Under the pieces are notes generated by a model that was not told where the DNA came from, did no database searches, and worked only from the letters and a program-made list of their open reading frames with translations. Positions 8,761 to 15,736 of a DNA stretch of 64,000 bases are shown here, one piece after another. Numbering within the stretch: position 1 is the stretch's first letter; the number at the start of each line of letters is the position of its first letter. The stretch is taken from the NCBI GenBank assembly GCA_019119575.1, contig DWWT01000059.1, positions 27,612 to 91,611 on the forward strand, given 5' to 3'. Both the position numbers and the translations under genes were made by a program. This DNA is from Candidatus Enterocloster excrementipullorum (lineage in GTDB: Bacteria; Bacillota; Clostridia; Lachnospirales; Lachnospiraceae).

Positions 8761-8793
8761 GACCGCAAGTCTGTGCAGGATTTGCGGTCTTTT
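8761..8793 (+). terminator. intrinsic terminator upstream of metN (attenuator candidate)
   Basis: GACCGCAA at 8761-8768 pairs with TTGCGGTC at 8782-8789, with a 13-base loop, followed by TTTT. It stands before metN and after the Met-rich reading frame, so it should block metNIQ transcription unless bypassed. Confidence 0.75.
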
Positions 8794-8833
8794 GTTTCGC
8801 TATTTGTGCTTTGTCAGGGAAAGGAAATGTACG

Positions 8834-9850
8834 ATGGAAAACAGCAGAGAAGAATCGATCATCCGTTTGGAAGGACTGGGCAAGCAGTTTAAGACGGCAA
8901 ACGGAACGGTGACGGCTTTGGAGGACATTAACCTGGACATCCGCCAGGGGGAGGTGTTCGGAATCATCGGTCTGTCGGGAGCCGGAAAGAGCACGCTGGT
9001 GCGGTGTATCAATTACCTGGAGACGCCCACCTCGGGCCGGGTGATTTTTGAGGGAAAAAATCTTTCCGCTATGAAGGAGAGCGAGAAGCGGCTGGCCCGC
9101 CGTTCCATGGGGATGATTTTTCAGCAGTTTAACCTTTTGGCCCAGAGAAATGTGCTCCAGAATGTGTGCTTCCCCATGGAGATCGCCAAGGTGGGCAAGG
9201 CGGATGCCAGAAAGAGGGCGGAAGAGCTGTTAAGGCTGGTGGGACTGGAGGATCGGATGAAGGCGTATCCCTCCCAGCTCTCCGGCGGCCAGAAGCAGCG
9301 GGTGGCGATTGCAAGGGCCATGGCCACAAATCCCAAGGTTCTGCTCTGCGACGAGGCCACCAGCGCCCTGGATCCCAACACCACAAAAGCCATTCTGCAG
9401 CTTCTCAAGAAGATCAATAAGGAGATGGGCATTACGGTGATTGTGATCACCCACGAGATGTCCGTGATCGAGTCCATCTGCGACCGTGTGGCGATTATAG
9501 ACCACAGCCATATCGCGGAGGTGGGGAAGGTTTCTGAAATATTCTCCGGCCCCAAATCAGACATCGGCCGGCAGCTCATCCTGGGGGATGCGGCGGGACA
9601 GCGGGCCAATTTCGGAAACTCCCGCCAGATCCGCATTATCTTTGACGGAAGGGAATCCTCAGAGCCTGTGATCGCCAATATGATTCTGGCATGCAAGGTT
9701 CCGGTGAATATCATGCACGCGGACACCCGGGACATAGAGGGGAAGGCCATGGGGCAGATGCTCATACAGCTTCCCGAGGACGAGGTGGACGCAGGGCGAA
9801 TCTGCAATTACTTAAAGACGGCAAAGGTTGCGTTTGAGGAGGTGCGCTGA
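8834..9850 (+). CDS. metN: methionine ABC transporter ATP-binding protein
   Basis: A 338-residue ABC ATPase powering methionine uptake. Walker A is GLSGAGKSTLVRC near residue 43, the Q-loop is in MGMIFQQFNLL, the signature is LSGGQKQRVAIARAM near residue 143 and Walker B is VLLCDEATSALDP. The C-terminal 80 residues form the NIL domain typical of MetN, which binds methionine and mediates trans-inhibition; IRIIFDGRESSEPVIANM marks its start. The ATG at 8834 follows AGGGAAAGGAA and gives a normal length; the frame is open a little further upstream but that would read into the terminator. metI follows after one base, with its ribosome binding site inside metN. Confidence 0.95.
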   Translation: MENSREESIIRLEGLGKQFKTANGTVTALEDINLDIRQGEVFGIIGLSGAGKSTLVRCINYLETPTSGRVIFEGKNLSAMKESEKRLARRSMGMIFQQFNLLAQRNVLQNVCFPMEIAKVGKADARKRAEELLRLVGLEDRMKAYPSQLSGGQKQRVAIARAMATNPKVLLCDEATSALDPNTTKAILQLLKKINKEMGITVIVITHEMSVIESICDRVAIIDHSHIAEVGKVSEIFSGPKSDIGRQLILGDAAGQRANFGNSRQIRIIFDGRESSEPVIANMILACKVPVNIMHADTRDIEGKAMGQMLIQLPEDEVDAGRICNYLKTAKVAFEEVR

Positions 9851-9851
9851 G

Positions 9852-10517
9852 ATGATATTTGATGCTTCTACAATGAAAATGCTGCTAAACGGCATATGGG
9901 AGACCATTTACATGGTGGGGCTGTCCTCTCTGCTCTCCTATATTATAGGAATTCCTCTGGGAATCCTTCTGGTGGTTACGGACAAGGACGGCATACGGCC
10001 TGTCCCGGGGTTAAACCGGGTGGTGGGCGTGATTGTAAATCTGCTGCGCTCCGTGCCCTTTATCATCCTGATGATCCTGCTGATTCCCTTTACCAGAGCG
10101 CTGGTGGGAAGGATCACAGGGCCCAACGCGGCGGTGGTTTCCCTGGTGATGTCCGCGTTCCCCTACATCGGGCGCATGGTGGAGTCCTCCTTGAAAGAGG
10201 TGGACGCCGGTGTGGTGGAAGCGGCCAAATCAATGGGCGCTTCCACGGGACAGATCATATGGAAGGTTCTTCTGCCCGAGGCCAAGCCTTCCCTGCTGGT
10301 CGGCGCGGCCATTTCCATCACAACCGTTCTGGGGTATTCGGCCATGGCAGGTTCCATCGGCGCCGGCGGATTGGGAGATATTGCGATCCGCTACGGCCTG
10401 CACCGGTACCAGACGGATATGATGCTGGTGACCGTGGTAATTCTGGTCATTATCGTCCAGCTGATTCAGGAAGTATTTATGCGCCTGGCGAAAAAGGGAG
10501 ATAAGCGGATCCGCTAA
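9852..10517 (+). CDS. metI: methionine ABC transporter permease
   Basis: A 221-residue membrane permease with about five hydrophobic helices. The EAA loop that docks to MetN is visible as EAAKSMGASTGQIIWKVLLP near residue 125. MLLNGIWETIYMVGLSS at the N-terminus and MAGSIGAGGLGDIAIRYG near residue 170 are typical MetI segments. The start ATG at 9852 is preceded by GAGGAGG lying in the end of metN, so the two genes are translationally coupled. It forms the channel of the MetNIQ importer. Length matches the family (about 217-225). Confidence 0.95.
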   Translation: MIFDASTMKMLLNGIWETIYMVGLSSLLSYIIGIPLGILLVVTDKDGIRPVPGLNRVVGVIVNLLRSVPFIILMILLIPFTRALVGRITGPNAAVVSLVMSAFPYIGRMVESSLKEVDAGVVEAAKSMGASTGQIIWKVLLPEAKPSLLVGAAISITTVLGYSAMAGSIGAGGLGDIAIRYGLHRYQTDMMLVTVVILVIIVQLIQEVFMRLAKKGDKRIR

Positions 10518-10620
10518 AATCAGCCGGGAAACGGCGGAGGCGGTCTGTTTATAATAAACGCAGCGGCGTCTGAACAGTTACGTCAAACCTGCTGCATATC
10601 ATGAAGAGGAGGAATGAATT

Positions 10621-11556
10621 ATGAAGAAATCTTGGTTGACACTTGCGCTTGCGGTTTCCGCCGCAGCGGCCCTCACAGCCTGCTCCGGCGGCAGCACAGA
10701 GACCACGGCGGCTCAGACTACGGCAGCGGCAGCGGACACCACGGCAGCAGCTGATGCAGACAGCGCTGCGGAGACATCCGATGCGGGCGAAGAGGCCGCA
10801 GAAGACACGGCAGCTGCTTCCGGCGAGCTGGAGAAGCTGGTGGTGGGCGCGAGCCCTGCTCCCCACGCGGAGATCCTTGAGGCTGCCAGGGAGGTTCTGG
10901 CTTCCAAGGGATACGACCTGGAGATCGTGGAGTACACGGACTACGTGATCCCCAACAATGCGTTGGACTCCGGCGACCTGGATGCCAACTATTTCCAGCA
11001 CAAGCCCTATCTGGATTCTTTTAATGAGCAGAACGGAACGGATCTGGTGAGCGCCGGCGCCATCCACTACGAGCCCTTCGGCATCTATGCGGGAAAGACT
11101 GCCTCTCTGGATGCGCTTCCGGATGGTGCGACTGTGCTGGTTCCCAACGATATCACCAACGAGGCGAGAGCGCTTCTGCTTCTTGAGGCCCAGGGCCTTC
11201 TCACTCTGAAGGAGGACGCAGGCCTGGAGGCAACCCCGACGGATATTGTGGATAATCCGAAGAACCTGGAGTTCGTTGAGCTGGAGGCAGCTCTGCTTCC
11301 CCGGTCCCTTCCGGATGAGGACATTGCGGTTATCAATGGAAACTATGCCATCGAGGCAGGGCTCAAGATGAGCGACGCTCTGGCAGTTGAGGATTCCGAT
11401 TCTCTGGCAGCAACCACCTACGGCAACGTGGTAGCGGTTCGGGCAGAGGATGCCGAGAGCGACAAGACAAAGGCCTTGATTGAGGCCCTTACAAGCCCGG
11501 AGGTAAAGGAATTCATCGAGACCACCTATGAGGGAGCCGTGGTGCCGCTGTTTTAG
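10621..11556 (+). CDS. metQ: methionine-binding lipoprotein (NlpA family)
   Basis: A 311-residue substrate-binding lipoprotein of the importer. A signal peptide ends in the lipobox LTAC (Cys near residue 21), followed by an unusually long Ala/Thr/Asp-rich linker (about residues 22-70) that should lift the domain off the membrane. The mature NlpA domain starts with LVVGASPAPHAEILEAA; ALDSGDLDANYFQHKPYLDSF is the signature of the family. AGGAGG precedes the ATG. The 103-base gap after metI contains GTCTGAACAGTTAC (10568-10581), one mismatch away from an arm of the palindromic element at 4623-4796. Methionine is the expected ligand by family and operon. Confidence 0.95.
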   Translation: MKKSWLTLALAVSAAAALTACSGGSTETTAAQTTAAAADTTAAADADSAAETSDAGEEAAEDTAAASGELEKLVVGASPAPHAEILEAAREVLASKGYDLEIVEYTDYVIPNNALDSGDLDANYFQHKPYLDSFNEQNGTDLVSAGAIHYEPFGIYAGKTASLDALPDGATVLVPNDITNEARALLLLEAQGLLTLKEDAGLEATPTDIVDNPKNLEFVELEAALLPRSLPDEDIAVINGNYAIEAGLKMSDALAVEDSDSLAATTYGNVVAVRAEDAESDKTKALIEALTSPEVKEFIETTYEGAVVPLF

Positions 11557-11622
11557 CGTATGCTTGAAAACGGATCCCCGCCATATGGGAGTTCCCCTTT
11601 GCGGGCTTCTGGGGCAGAGCAG

Positions 11623-11649
11623 GGAGGCGCGGAATGCGCCTCCTTTTTT
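11623..11649 (+). terminator. intrinsic terminator of metNIQ
   Basis: GGAGGCGC at 11623-11630 pairs with GCGCCTCC at 11636-11643 across a five-base loop and is followed by six T. Confidence 0.9.
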
Positions 11650-11770
11650 GACGTTTTAGATAATGATGGCTGTATCCCATTCCGCGGCGAAAAAAATTTG
11701 TCCGGGCAGCAACTATTTTCAGATCCTGTACGTCTAATAAGCATAAAAGACGAAAGGATGGTAATGAAAA

Positions 11771-12559
11771 ATGAAAAGACAAATGATGAAAAGACACTGG
11801 TTTTTTGCGGTTCTGTGTGCCTTGGCATTTGCCGCGGCAGTTCCCGCAGTACCAGCTTATGCCCGACCCAAAAAGCAGTCCTCCCGCTCTTCGGATGAGA
11901 GGAAAATGCGGGACGCCGCGGGAGAAGTGCAGGAAGCCTTTGATGAAAAAAATTTGGAGAAACTGGCGGCAAAATGCGCCTACCCCCTTACATTTATAGA
12001 TCGGAATGGGGCATCCTCACAGATTAAAAGCCGGAAGGAGCTTTCGGCTCTGGGGAGCCAGACTGTATTTACTAAGGAAACGCAGGATGCTGTGGGGGCT
12101 GCGAATACGGCCAAAATACAGCCGGATGCGCAAGGAAATCTGCAGATCGGAACGGATGCGGGCGTAACTATGAAAAAGGTGAAGGGGAGATGGAAAATAA
12201 CGCGCATACAGGTAAAAGGGGGCGGTGCATCCGCTGCCGGGGCAGGCGATCTGGTGCAGGCCGCGGAACAGTTCCAGAGAACCTTCTATTACCGGGATCT
12301 GGAGACGCTGTCCGGGCAGTGTACGTACCCGATAAAAATTTATATGACGGACGGAAGCATTCAGGATATCTCCTCGGCAGATAAGCTGAGGGCGCTGGGA
12401 GAAAGCCGGGTATTTACCGATGCCATGGTGGAAGAGGTGAATCAGGTGAACGCCGCGGATCTCAAGGAGATGGACGGCCGGGTTCAGGTGGGGGGTCTGA
12501 GCGGCTTCTGGATGGTGAAGAAGAATGGGGAATGGAAAATTGATCTGATTATACAGTAG
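11771..12559 (+). CDS. secreted protein with two tandem NTF2-like domains
   Basis: A 262-residue protein with a signal peptide (residues about 1-33, hydrophobic core FFAVLCALAFAAAVPAVPA). The mature part is an internal duplication. The first copy (residues about 45-150) has AYPLTFIDRNGASSQIKSRKEL, a VFTKET segment and GRWKITRI. The second (about 160-262) has TYPIKIYMTDGSIQDISSADKL, VFTDAM and GEWKIDLI. This pattern of a basic helix, a short strand and a final WKI strand fits the NTF2/SnoaL-like cone fold. No catalytic residues are recognisable and the function is unknown. It stands alone between two terminators. A second ATG at 11783 could also start it. Confidence 0.65.
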   Translation: MKRQMMKRHWFFAVLCALAFAAAVPAVPAYARPKKQSSRSSDERKMRDAAGEVQEAFDEKNLEKLAAKCAYPLTFIDRNGASSQIKSRKELSALGSQTVFTKETQDAVGAANTAKIQPDAQGNLQIGTDAGVTMKKVKGRWKITRIQVKGGGASAAGAGDLVQAAEQFQRTFYYRDLETLSGQCTYPIKIYMTDGSIQDISSADKLRALGESRVFTDAMVEEVNQVNAADLKEMDGRVQVGGLSGFWMVKKNGEWKIDLIIQ

Positions 12560-12574
12560 AGAGTGTTTGAATCG

Positions 12575-12600
12575 GGACGGCTGATGGCCGTCCTGTTTTA
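12575..12600 (+). terminator. intrinsic terminator
   Basis: GGACGGC at 12575-12581 pairs with GCCGTCC at 12587-12593 over a five-base loop, followed by TGTTTTA. It closes the secreted-protein gene. Confidence 0.8.
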
Positions 12601-12691
12601 ATGATGAAAAGATTGTTTATACGGTACAGGCACAAAAGACATTCTCTGCGGTATATAAATAAATTAAAAGGAAAGCTTTCGGAGGCCGGAC

Positions 12692-12952
12692 GTGCGTATT
12701 TATGATTTAAAGCAAAAGGAGGTCATCAATGTGAAGGACTGCAGGCGGCTGGGATATGTGGGGGATGTGGACTTTGACATGAAGACAGGGTGCATGCTGG
12801 CCCTTATCGTTCCTGGCCCTGGCTGCATCTGCGGCTTCCTGGGAAGAGAAAAGGAATACGTCATTCCCTTCTGCGACATCTGCCAGGTGGGAAGCGACAT
12901 CATCCTGGTGGACGTGAAGGAAAAGGATGTGGCGGAGAAGGTAAAGTGCTGA
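12692..12952 (+). CDS. YlmC/YmxH-family PRC-barrel protein
   Basis: An 86-residue protein of the YlmC/YmxH group, small PRC-barrel-like proteins conserved in endospore formers. Visible features are the opening RIYDLKQKEVINVKDCRRLGYVGDVDFD, which is the start of the barrel, a LIVPGPG turn, and YVIPFCDICQVGSDIILVDV at the C-terminal side. The start is a GTG at 12692, with CTTTCGGAGGCCGG before it. It contains five cysteines, as relatives often do. The gene points to a spore-forming lineage. Its role is not known beyond association with sporulation in relatives. Confidence 0.85.
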   Translation: MRIYDLKQKEVINVKDCRRLGYVGDVDFDMKTGCMLALIVPGPGCICGFLGREKEYVIPFCDICQVGSDIILVDVKEKDVAEKVKC

Positions 12953-12991
12953 CTCCCTTCCTGCCAGCCGCCTGTTTTGTTACGGTATTTT

Positions 12992-13053
12992 TTTTGCCAA
13001 AAATAAGCAAGTTTTGCCAAAAACTTGTAAAAGAAGGGAAGACTTGGTACAAT
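12992..13053 (+). promoter_or_regulatory. twin TGCCAA operator and promoter of the T4SS operon
   Basis: TTTTGCCAAAAA occurs twice, at 12992-13003 and 13012-13023, exactly 20 bp apart. One base later begins TTGTAA (-35, 13025-13030), a 17-base spacer and TACAAT (-10, 13048-13053). The boxes lie on one face of the helix just upstream of -35, as activator sites usually do. The same arrangement precedes the orphan gene at 59586-63590. The binding protein is unknown; the LytTR protein encoded at 36718-37569 is one candidate. Confidence 0.8.
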
Positions 13054-13084
13054 AAACATAACTTTATACAGCGGGAGGTGGATT

Positions 13085-13405
13085 ATGCCTGAGGACGAGA
13101 CCCTGTGCTTTGTTCTGGAGGATGAAGAGGGAAATGAGAAGGAATATGAGGTGGTGGGCACCTTTGAAGCGGAGGGAAAGAGCTATATAGCCCTGATCCC
13201 AATGGACGATCCGGCGGGGGAGGTGAGGCTCCTCTCCTTCTATGCGGGAGAGAACGATGAAGTGATGCTGGAGCCCATCGAGGACGACTCGGAGTATGAG
13301 AGAGCCGCCGCGCTGTTTGAGGATCTTTTTAACGGCCAAGTGCCGGTGGAATATTATGAGATAGAGGATCCGAAAAAAGAAAATGAAGGAGAAGAGGAAT
13401 TGTGA
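13085..13405 (+). CDS. DUF1292 (YrzB-like) protein
   Basis: A 106-residue, very acidic DUF1292 protein. The family pattern is clear: [19 protein letters not shown], then [24 protein letters not shown] and an acidic end. Relatives are widespread in Firmicutes, usually near ruvX-like or mltG-like genes; here the family member instead heads the T4SS-associated transcript, directly behind the twin-box promoter. GCGGGAGGTGG lies in front of the ATG. Its stop codon overlaps the start of the STAS gene (TGATG), so the two are translationally coupled. No biochemical role is known. Confidence 0.85.
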   Translation: MPEDETLCFVLEDEEGNEKEYEVVGTFEAEGKSYIALIPMDDPAGEVRLLSFYAGENDEVMLEPIEDDSEYERAAALFEDLFNGQVPVEYYEIEDPKKENEGEEEL

Positions 13406-13689
13406 TGAGTGAGACAACCGTATACGCTACACCTGTAAGGATAGATGCCGCCAGTGCACCGGTAGTGGATAAGGAGATCAAGGAGCTTTTGAATCAGGGG
13501 GTTTTGAACCTGCAGATCGATATGGAAAAGACGACGTACATAAGCTCCGTTGGCCTGCGGGTGATACTGGCCACCAAAAAGAAGCTGGACGGAAAAAAGG
13601 GAAGTCTGGTGTTAAAGCACGTCTGCTCCCAGGTAAAGGAGATCTTTGACGTAACCGGGTTTTCCGGCTTTCTGATGATCGAGGATTAG
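13405..13689 (+). CDS. STAS-domain anti-sigma factor antagonist-like protein
   Basis: A 94-residue single STAS domain of the SpoIIAA/RsbV type. The phosphorylation loop reads [11 protein letters not shown] near residues 48-58, with the conserved Ser before VGLR that partner RsbW-type kinases phosphorylate. The domain begins with [15 protein letters not shown] and ends with [13 protein letters not shown]. The ATG at 13405 overlaps the previous stop; a GTG at 13402 is an alternative. It lies four genes upstream of the coupling-protein gene in the same run, while RsbW-like ATPases occur at 32762-33184 and at the end of the MATE fusion (39590-41362), and a SpoIIE-type phosphatase at 37566-39578. 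Together they could form a partner switch; no cognate sigma factor is in the window. Confidence 0.9.
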   Translation: MSETTVYATPVRIDAASAPVVDKEIKELLNQGVLNLQIDMEKTTYISSVGLRVILATKKKLDGKKGSLVLKHVCSQVKEIFDVTGFSGFLMIED

Positions 13690-13692
13690 GGC

Positions 13693-14526
13693 ATGCAGGA
13701 GGAATGGACATTCCAGCAGAAGCTCTGGATCTGGGGAAGGACGTTTGGCAGAGCCATGGTTCCCCTGGGACTCTATGTGCTGATGCCGGCGCTCTGCCTG
13801 TCTGTGGGGTATGTGCTGTTTCATGAGGATATGACGGCACAGGAGTTTTTTTCCTATGGGGGAAACTTTTATTCGGCCCTGGGGATGGTCTTGACGATCT
13901 TTGTGCTTTACAGGCGTGCAAGGGTCAGAAAGCGCAGCTTTTTTGAAGAGACAACGCTGTACTTTGACCAGATAGAGTGGAAAAAGGCGGCCGCCTTCCT
14001 TGCCTTTGGCCTGTCATCTGCGCTGGCGTTTTCCGCTGTCCTGACGATCCTGCCCAGCTGGGGGATTACAGAGTCCTATACCCAGGCATCCCAGACAATG
14101 TTCAACGGGAGAGATATGCTGTTCACCATTCTGACGACAGTGATCACCGCGCCCTTAGCCGAGGAGATTATTTTCCGCGGCTATATGCTGAATATTTTTC
14201 TGGAGACCTTCAGAGAGCGGACCGCAGCACTTTTTGTAAGCCTGATTTTTGCCGTGTGCCACGGACAGGCTCTTTGGATCGTATACGCATTTATTATGGG
14301 GATGATCCTGGCCTATATATCGATGCGCGAGGACAACATTCTGTACTGCCTGTTTCTGCACGTGGGCTTTAATCTGCTTTCTGCCCTGGTCTGGCTGGCA
14401 GGCAGACAGAAGGGAATCTGGGATCTGCTGTTTGGCAGCCCATGGCTGATCGCCGCTTACGGCCTGATTGGCCTTCTGGTGTGTATTCTGCTCGCCCGGA
14501 GCTATCGGGAGCAGACACGCCTTTGA
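13693..14526 (+). CDS. CPBP-family intramembrane metalloprotease
   Basis: A 277-residue polytopic membrane protein of the CPBP (CAAX protease / bacteriocin-processing, Rce1-like) family with about seven or eight hydrophobic helices. The glutamate pair and arginine of motif 1 are EEIIFRGY at residues 157-164. Motif 2 has FAVCHGQ about thirty residues later, and motif 3 is LHVGFNLLSAL with His and Asn. All expected metal ligands are present. Members cleave prenylated proteins, bacteriocins or anti-sigma factors in the membrane. Placed between the STAS gene and the T4SS core it might mature a pilin or surface protein or release a signal; this is inference. Confidence 0.85.
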   Translation: MQEEWTFQQKLWIWGRTFGRAMVPLGLYVLMPALCLSVGYVLFHEDMTAQEFFSYGGNFYSALGMVLTIFVLYRRARVRKRSFFEETTLYFDQIEWKKAAAFLAFGLSSALAFSAVLTILPSWGITESYTQASQTMFNGRDMLFTILTTVITAPLAEEIIFRGYMLNIFLETFRERTAALFVSLIFAVCHGQALWIVYAFIMGMILAYISMREDNILYCLFLHVGFNLLSALVWLAGRQKGIWDLLFGSPWLIAAYGLIGLLVCILLARSYREQTRL

Positions 14527-14554
14527 AGCTGAGAAGATAAGGGGGGGACCGGGA

Positions 14555-15736
14555 GTGGTTTTTTTTCCGAACTTTTTTAAGAAAAAAATCATAGATGCGC
14601 CCGGTTTGGGGGAGGCGGATGGACCTCCTCTGCCGGAACCGGAGGTGGTTTTAAGCCAGGCGCAGATGCAGGCGCTGTCGAATCCGGAGATCAGGAGAGC
14701 GATAAGGGAGAGCGCTGAGGTGAGTCTCAGGGGATGCAATCTAAGCCAAAGGGAAGCAGATTTTGGACGAATGGCATACAGCCCTGGACAGGAGCAGGGG
14801 CTTGGCCTCCTTTTAACGGATAATCCGGAGATTACGCAGGCACTGCGGGATCTGTATGAAGCCAGCTGCGGGCAGGAGGAGACAAAGCAGGATTTTGAAG
14901 CGTGTTTTGGCCTGCGGCCAGGGGGAAGCCTGGAAAATGCTGCGTTCCGCCTGGCAAGGATGCTGGAGCAGTTTGACAGGCAGATTGTCCCGGTAGTTGA
15001 GTATACGGACGCGGACAGCATCCGGCGGGAGGTTCCGGGGCTCTTAAAGCAGGGATTTTCCGCCATGGCCCTTGCCAGGAGTGTGCAGGGCCCTCTTCGG
15101 GATCAGGTCAACACACTGCTCTCCATTGAGTCAGGCAGGGAGAAGACAGATATTGTGGAGCAATGGAAGCGCCTGGAGGTATTGGCCGGAGCGAGAGGAG
15201 CGGCAGTCGATATCTGCAGCTATTTTGCCACAGAAGCCTTTGAAAGGGGTATGCTTCCGCAGACCGGAGAAGAGGAGCGGCAGCTAAAGAGCTGCTCCTG
15301 CTCCCTGTACTATGTCAATGCGCCCTATTATAAGGCGGCAGCGGGAAAAGCGCTGGAGAGCGTTACCCGGGGGCAGGCGGCCTATATACGGCAGGGCGGC
15401 GACTACCGGGCATTTAACCAGGTGAAGAATGAGGAGCTTGCGGATTTCCTCCAGGGAAAGGTCCCCGGCGTCAGGCTCAGCCACCGGGCGGACTATACGG
15501 CGGCCTGCAGGGCCGCGGAGGAAGAACAGCGTGCCATGTCCAGGACAAGAATCACCGCAGAGGAGCTGCGGAGGCAGGAGACGGGCATAGAGGATGAGAG
15601 GAGACGAGGGTATGGATTGGATCAAAAAAGCCGGATTTTACGCTCTGGGAGCACTGGCATCGATTCTCATATTGGGGATCATGACAGGAATGGCAATAAG
15701 CGGCGTGACCGAAATGCTGGCCGGCAATGGGTTTAG
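14555..15736 (+). CDS. helical protein of unknown function, upstream of virD4
   Basis: I do not recognise this protein. The GTG at 14555, seven bases behind GGGGGGG, gives 393 residues; the frame opens earlier, but that would overlap the protease gene. It begins with the basic stretch VFFPNFFKKKIIDAPG, then is soluble and mostly helical, rich in Glu, Ala, Arg and Leu, with no signal peptide or membrane helix. The last 42 codons overlap virD4 (125 bases) and read as a low-complexity basic tail in that frame, so the natural stop may once have lain near 15590 and been lost by a frameshift. Its position suggests an accessory, chaperone or substrate of the coupling protein. Confidence 0.6.
   Translation: MVFFPNFFKKKIIDAPGLGEADGPPLPEPEVVLSQAQMQALSNPEIRRAIRESAEVSLRGCNLSQREADFGRMAYSPGQEQGLGLLLTDNPEITQALRDLYEASCGQEETKQDFEACFGLRPGGSLENAAFRLARMLEQFDRQIVPVVEYTDADSIRREVPGLLKQGFSAMALARSVQGPLRDQVNTLLSIESGREKTDIVEQWKRLEVLAGARGAAVDICSYFATEAFERGMLPQTGEEERQLKSCSCSLYYVNAPYYKAAAGKALESVTRGQAAYIRQGGDYRAFNQVKNEELADFLQGKVPGVRLSHRADYTAACRAAEEEQRAMSRTRITAEELRRQETGIEDERRRGYGLDQKSRILRSGSTGIDSHIGDHDRNGNKRRDRNAGRQWV

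Noticed and set aside
8448..8833. SAM (S-box) riboswitch or Met T-box before metN
   Set aside because: I could not find the S-box core or the T-box specifier and antiterminator sequences; the Met-rich reading frame plus terminator explains the gap better.
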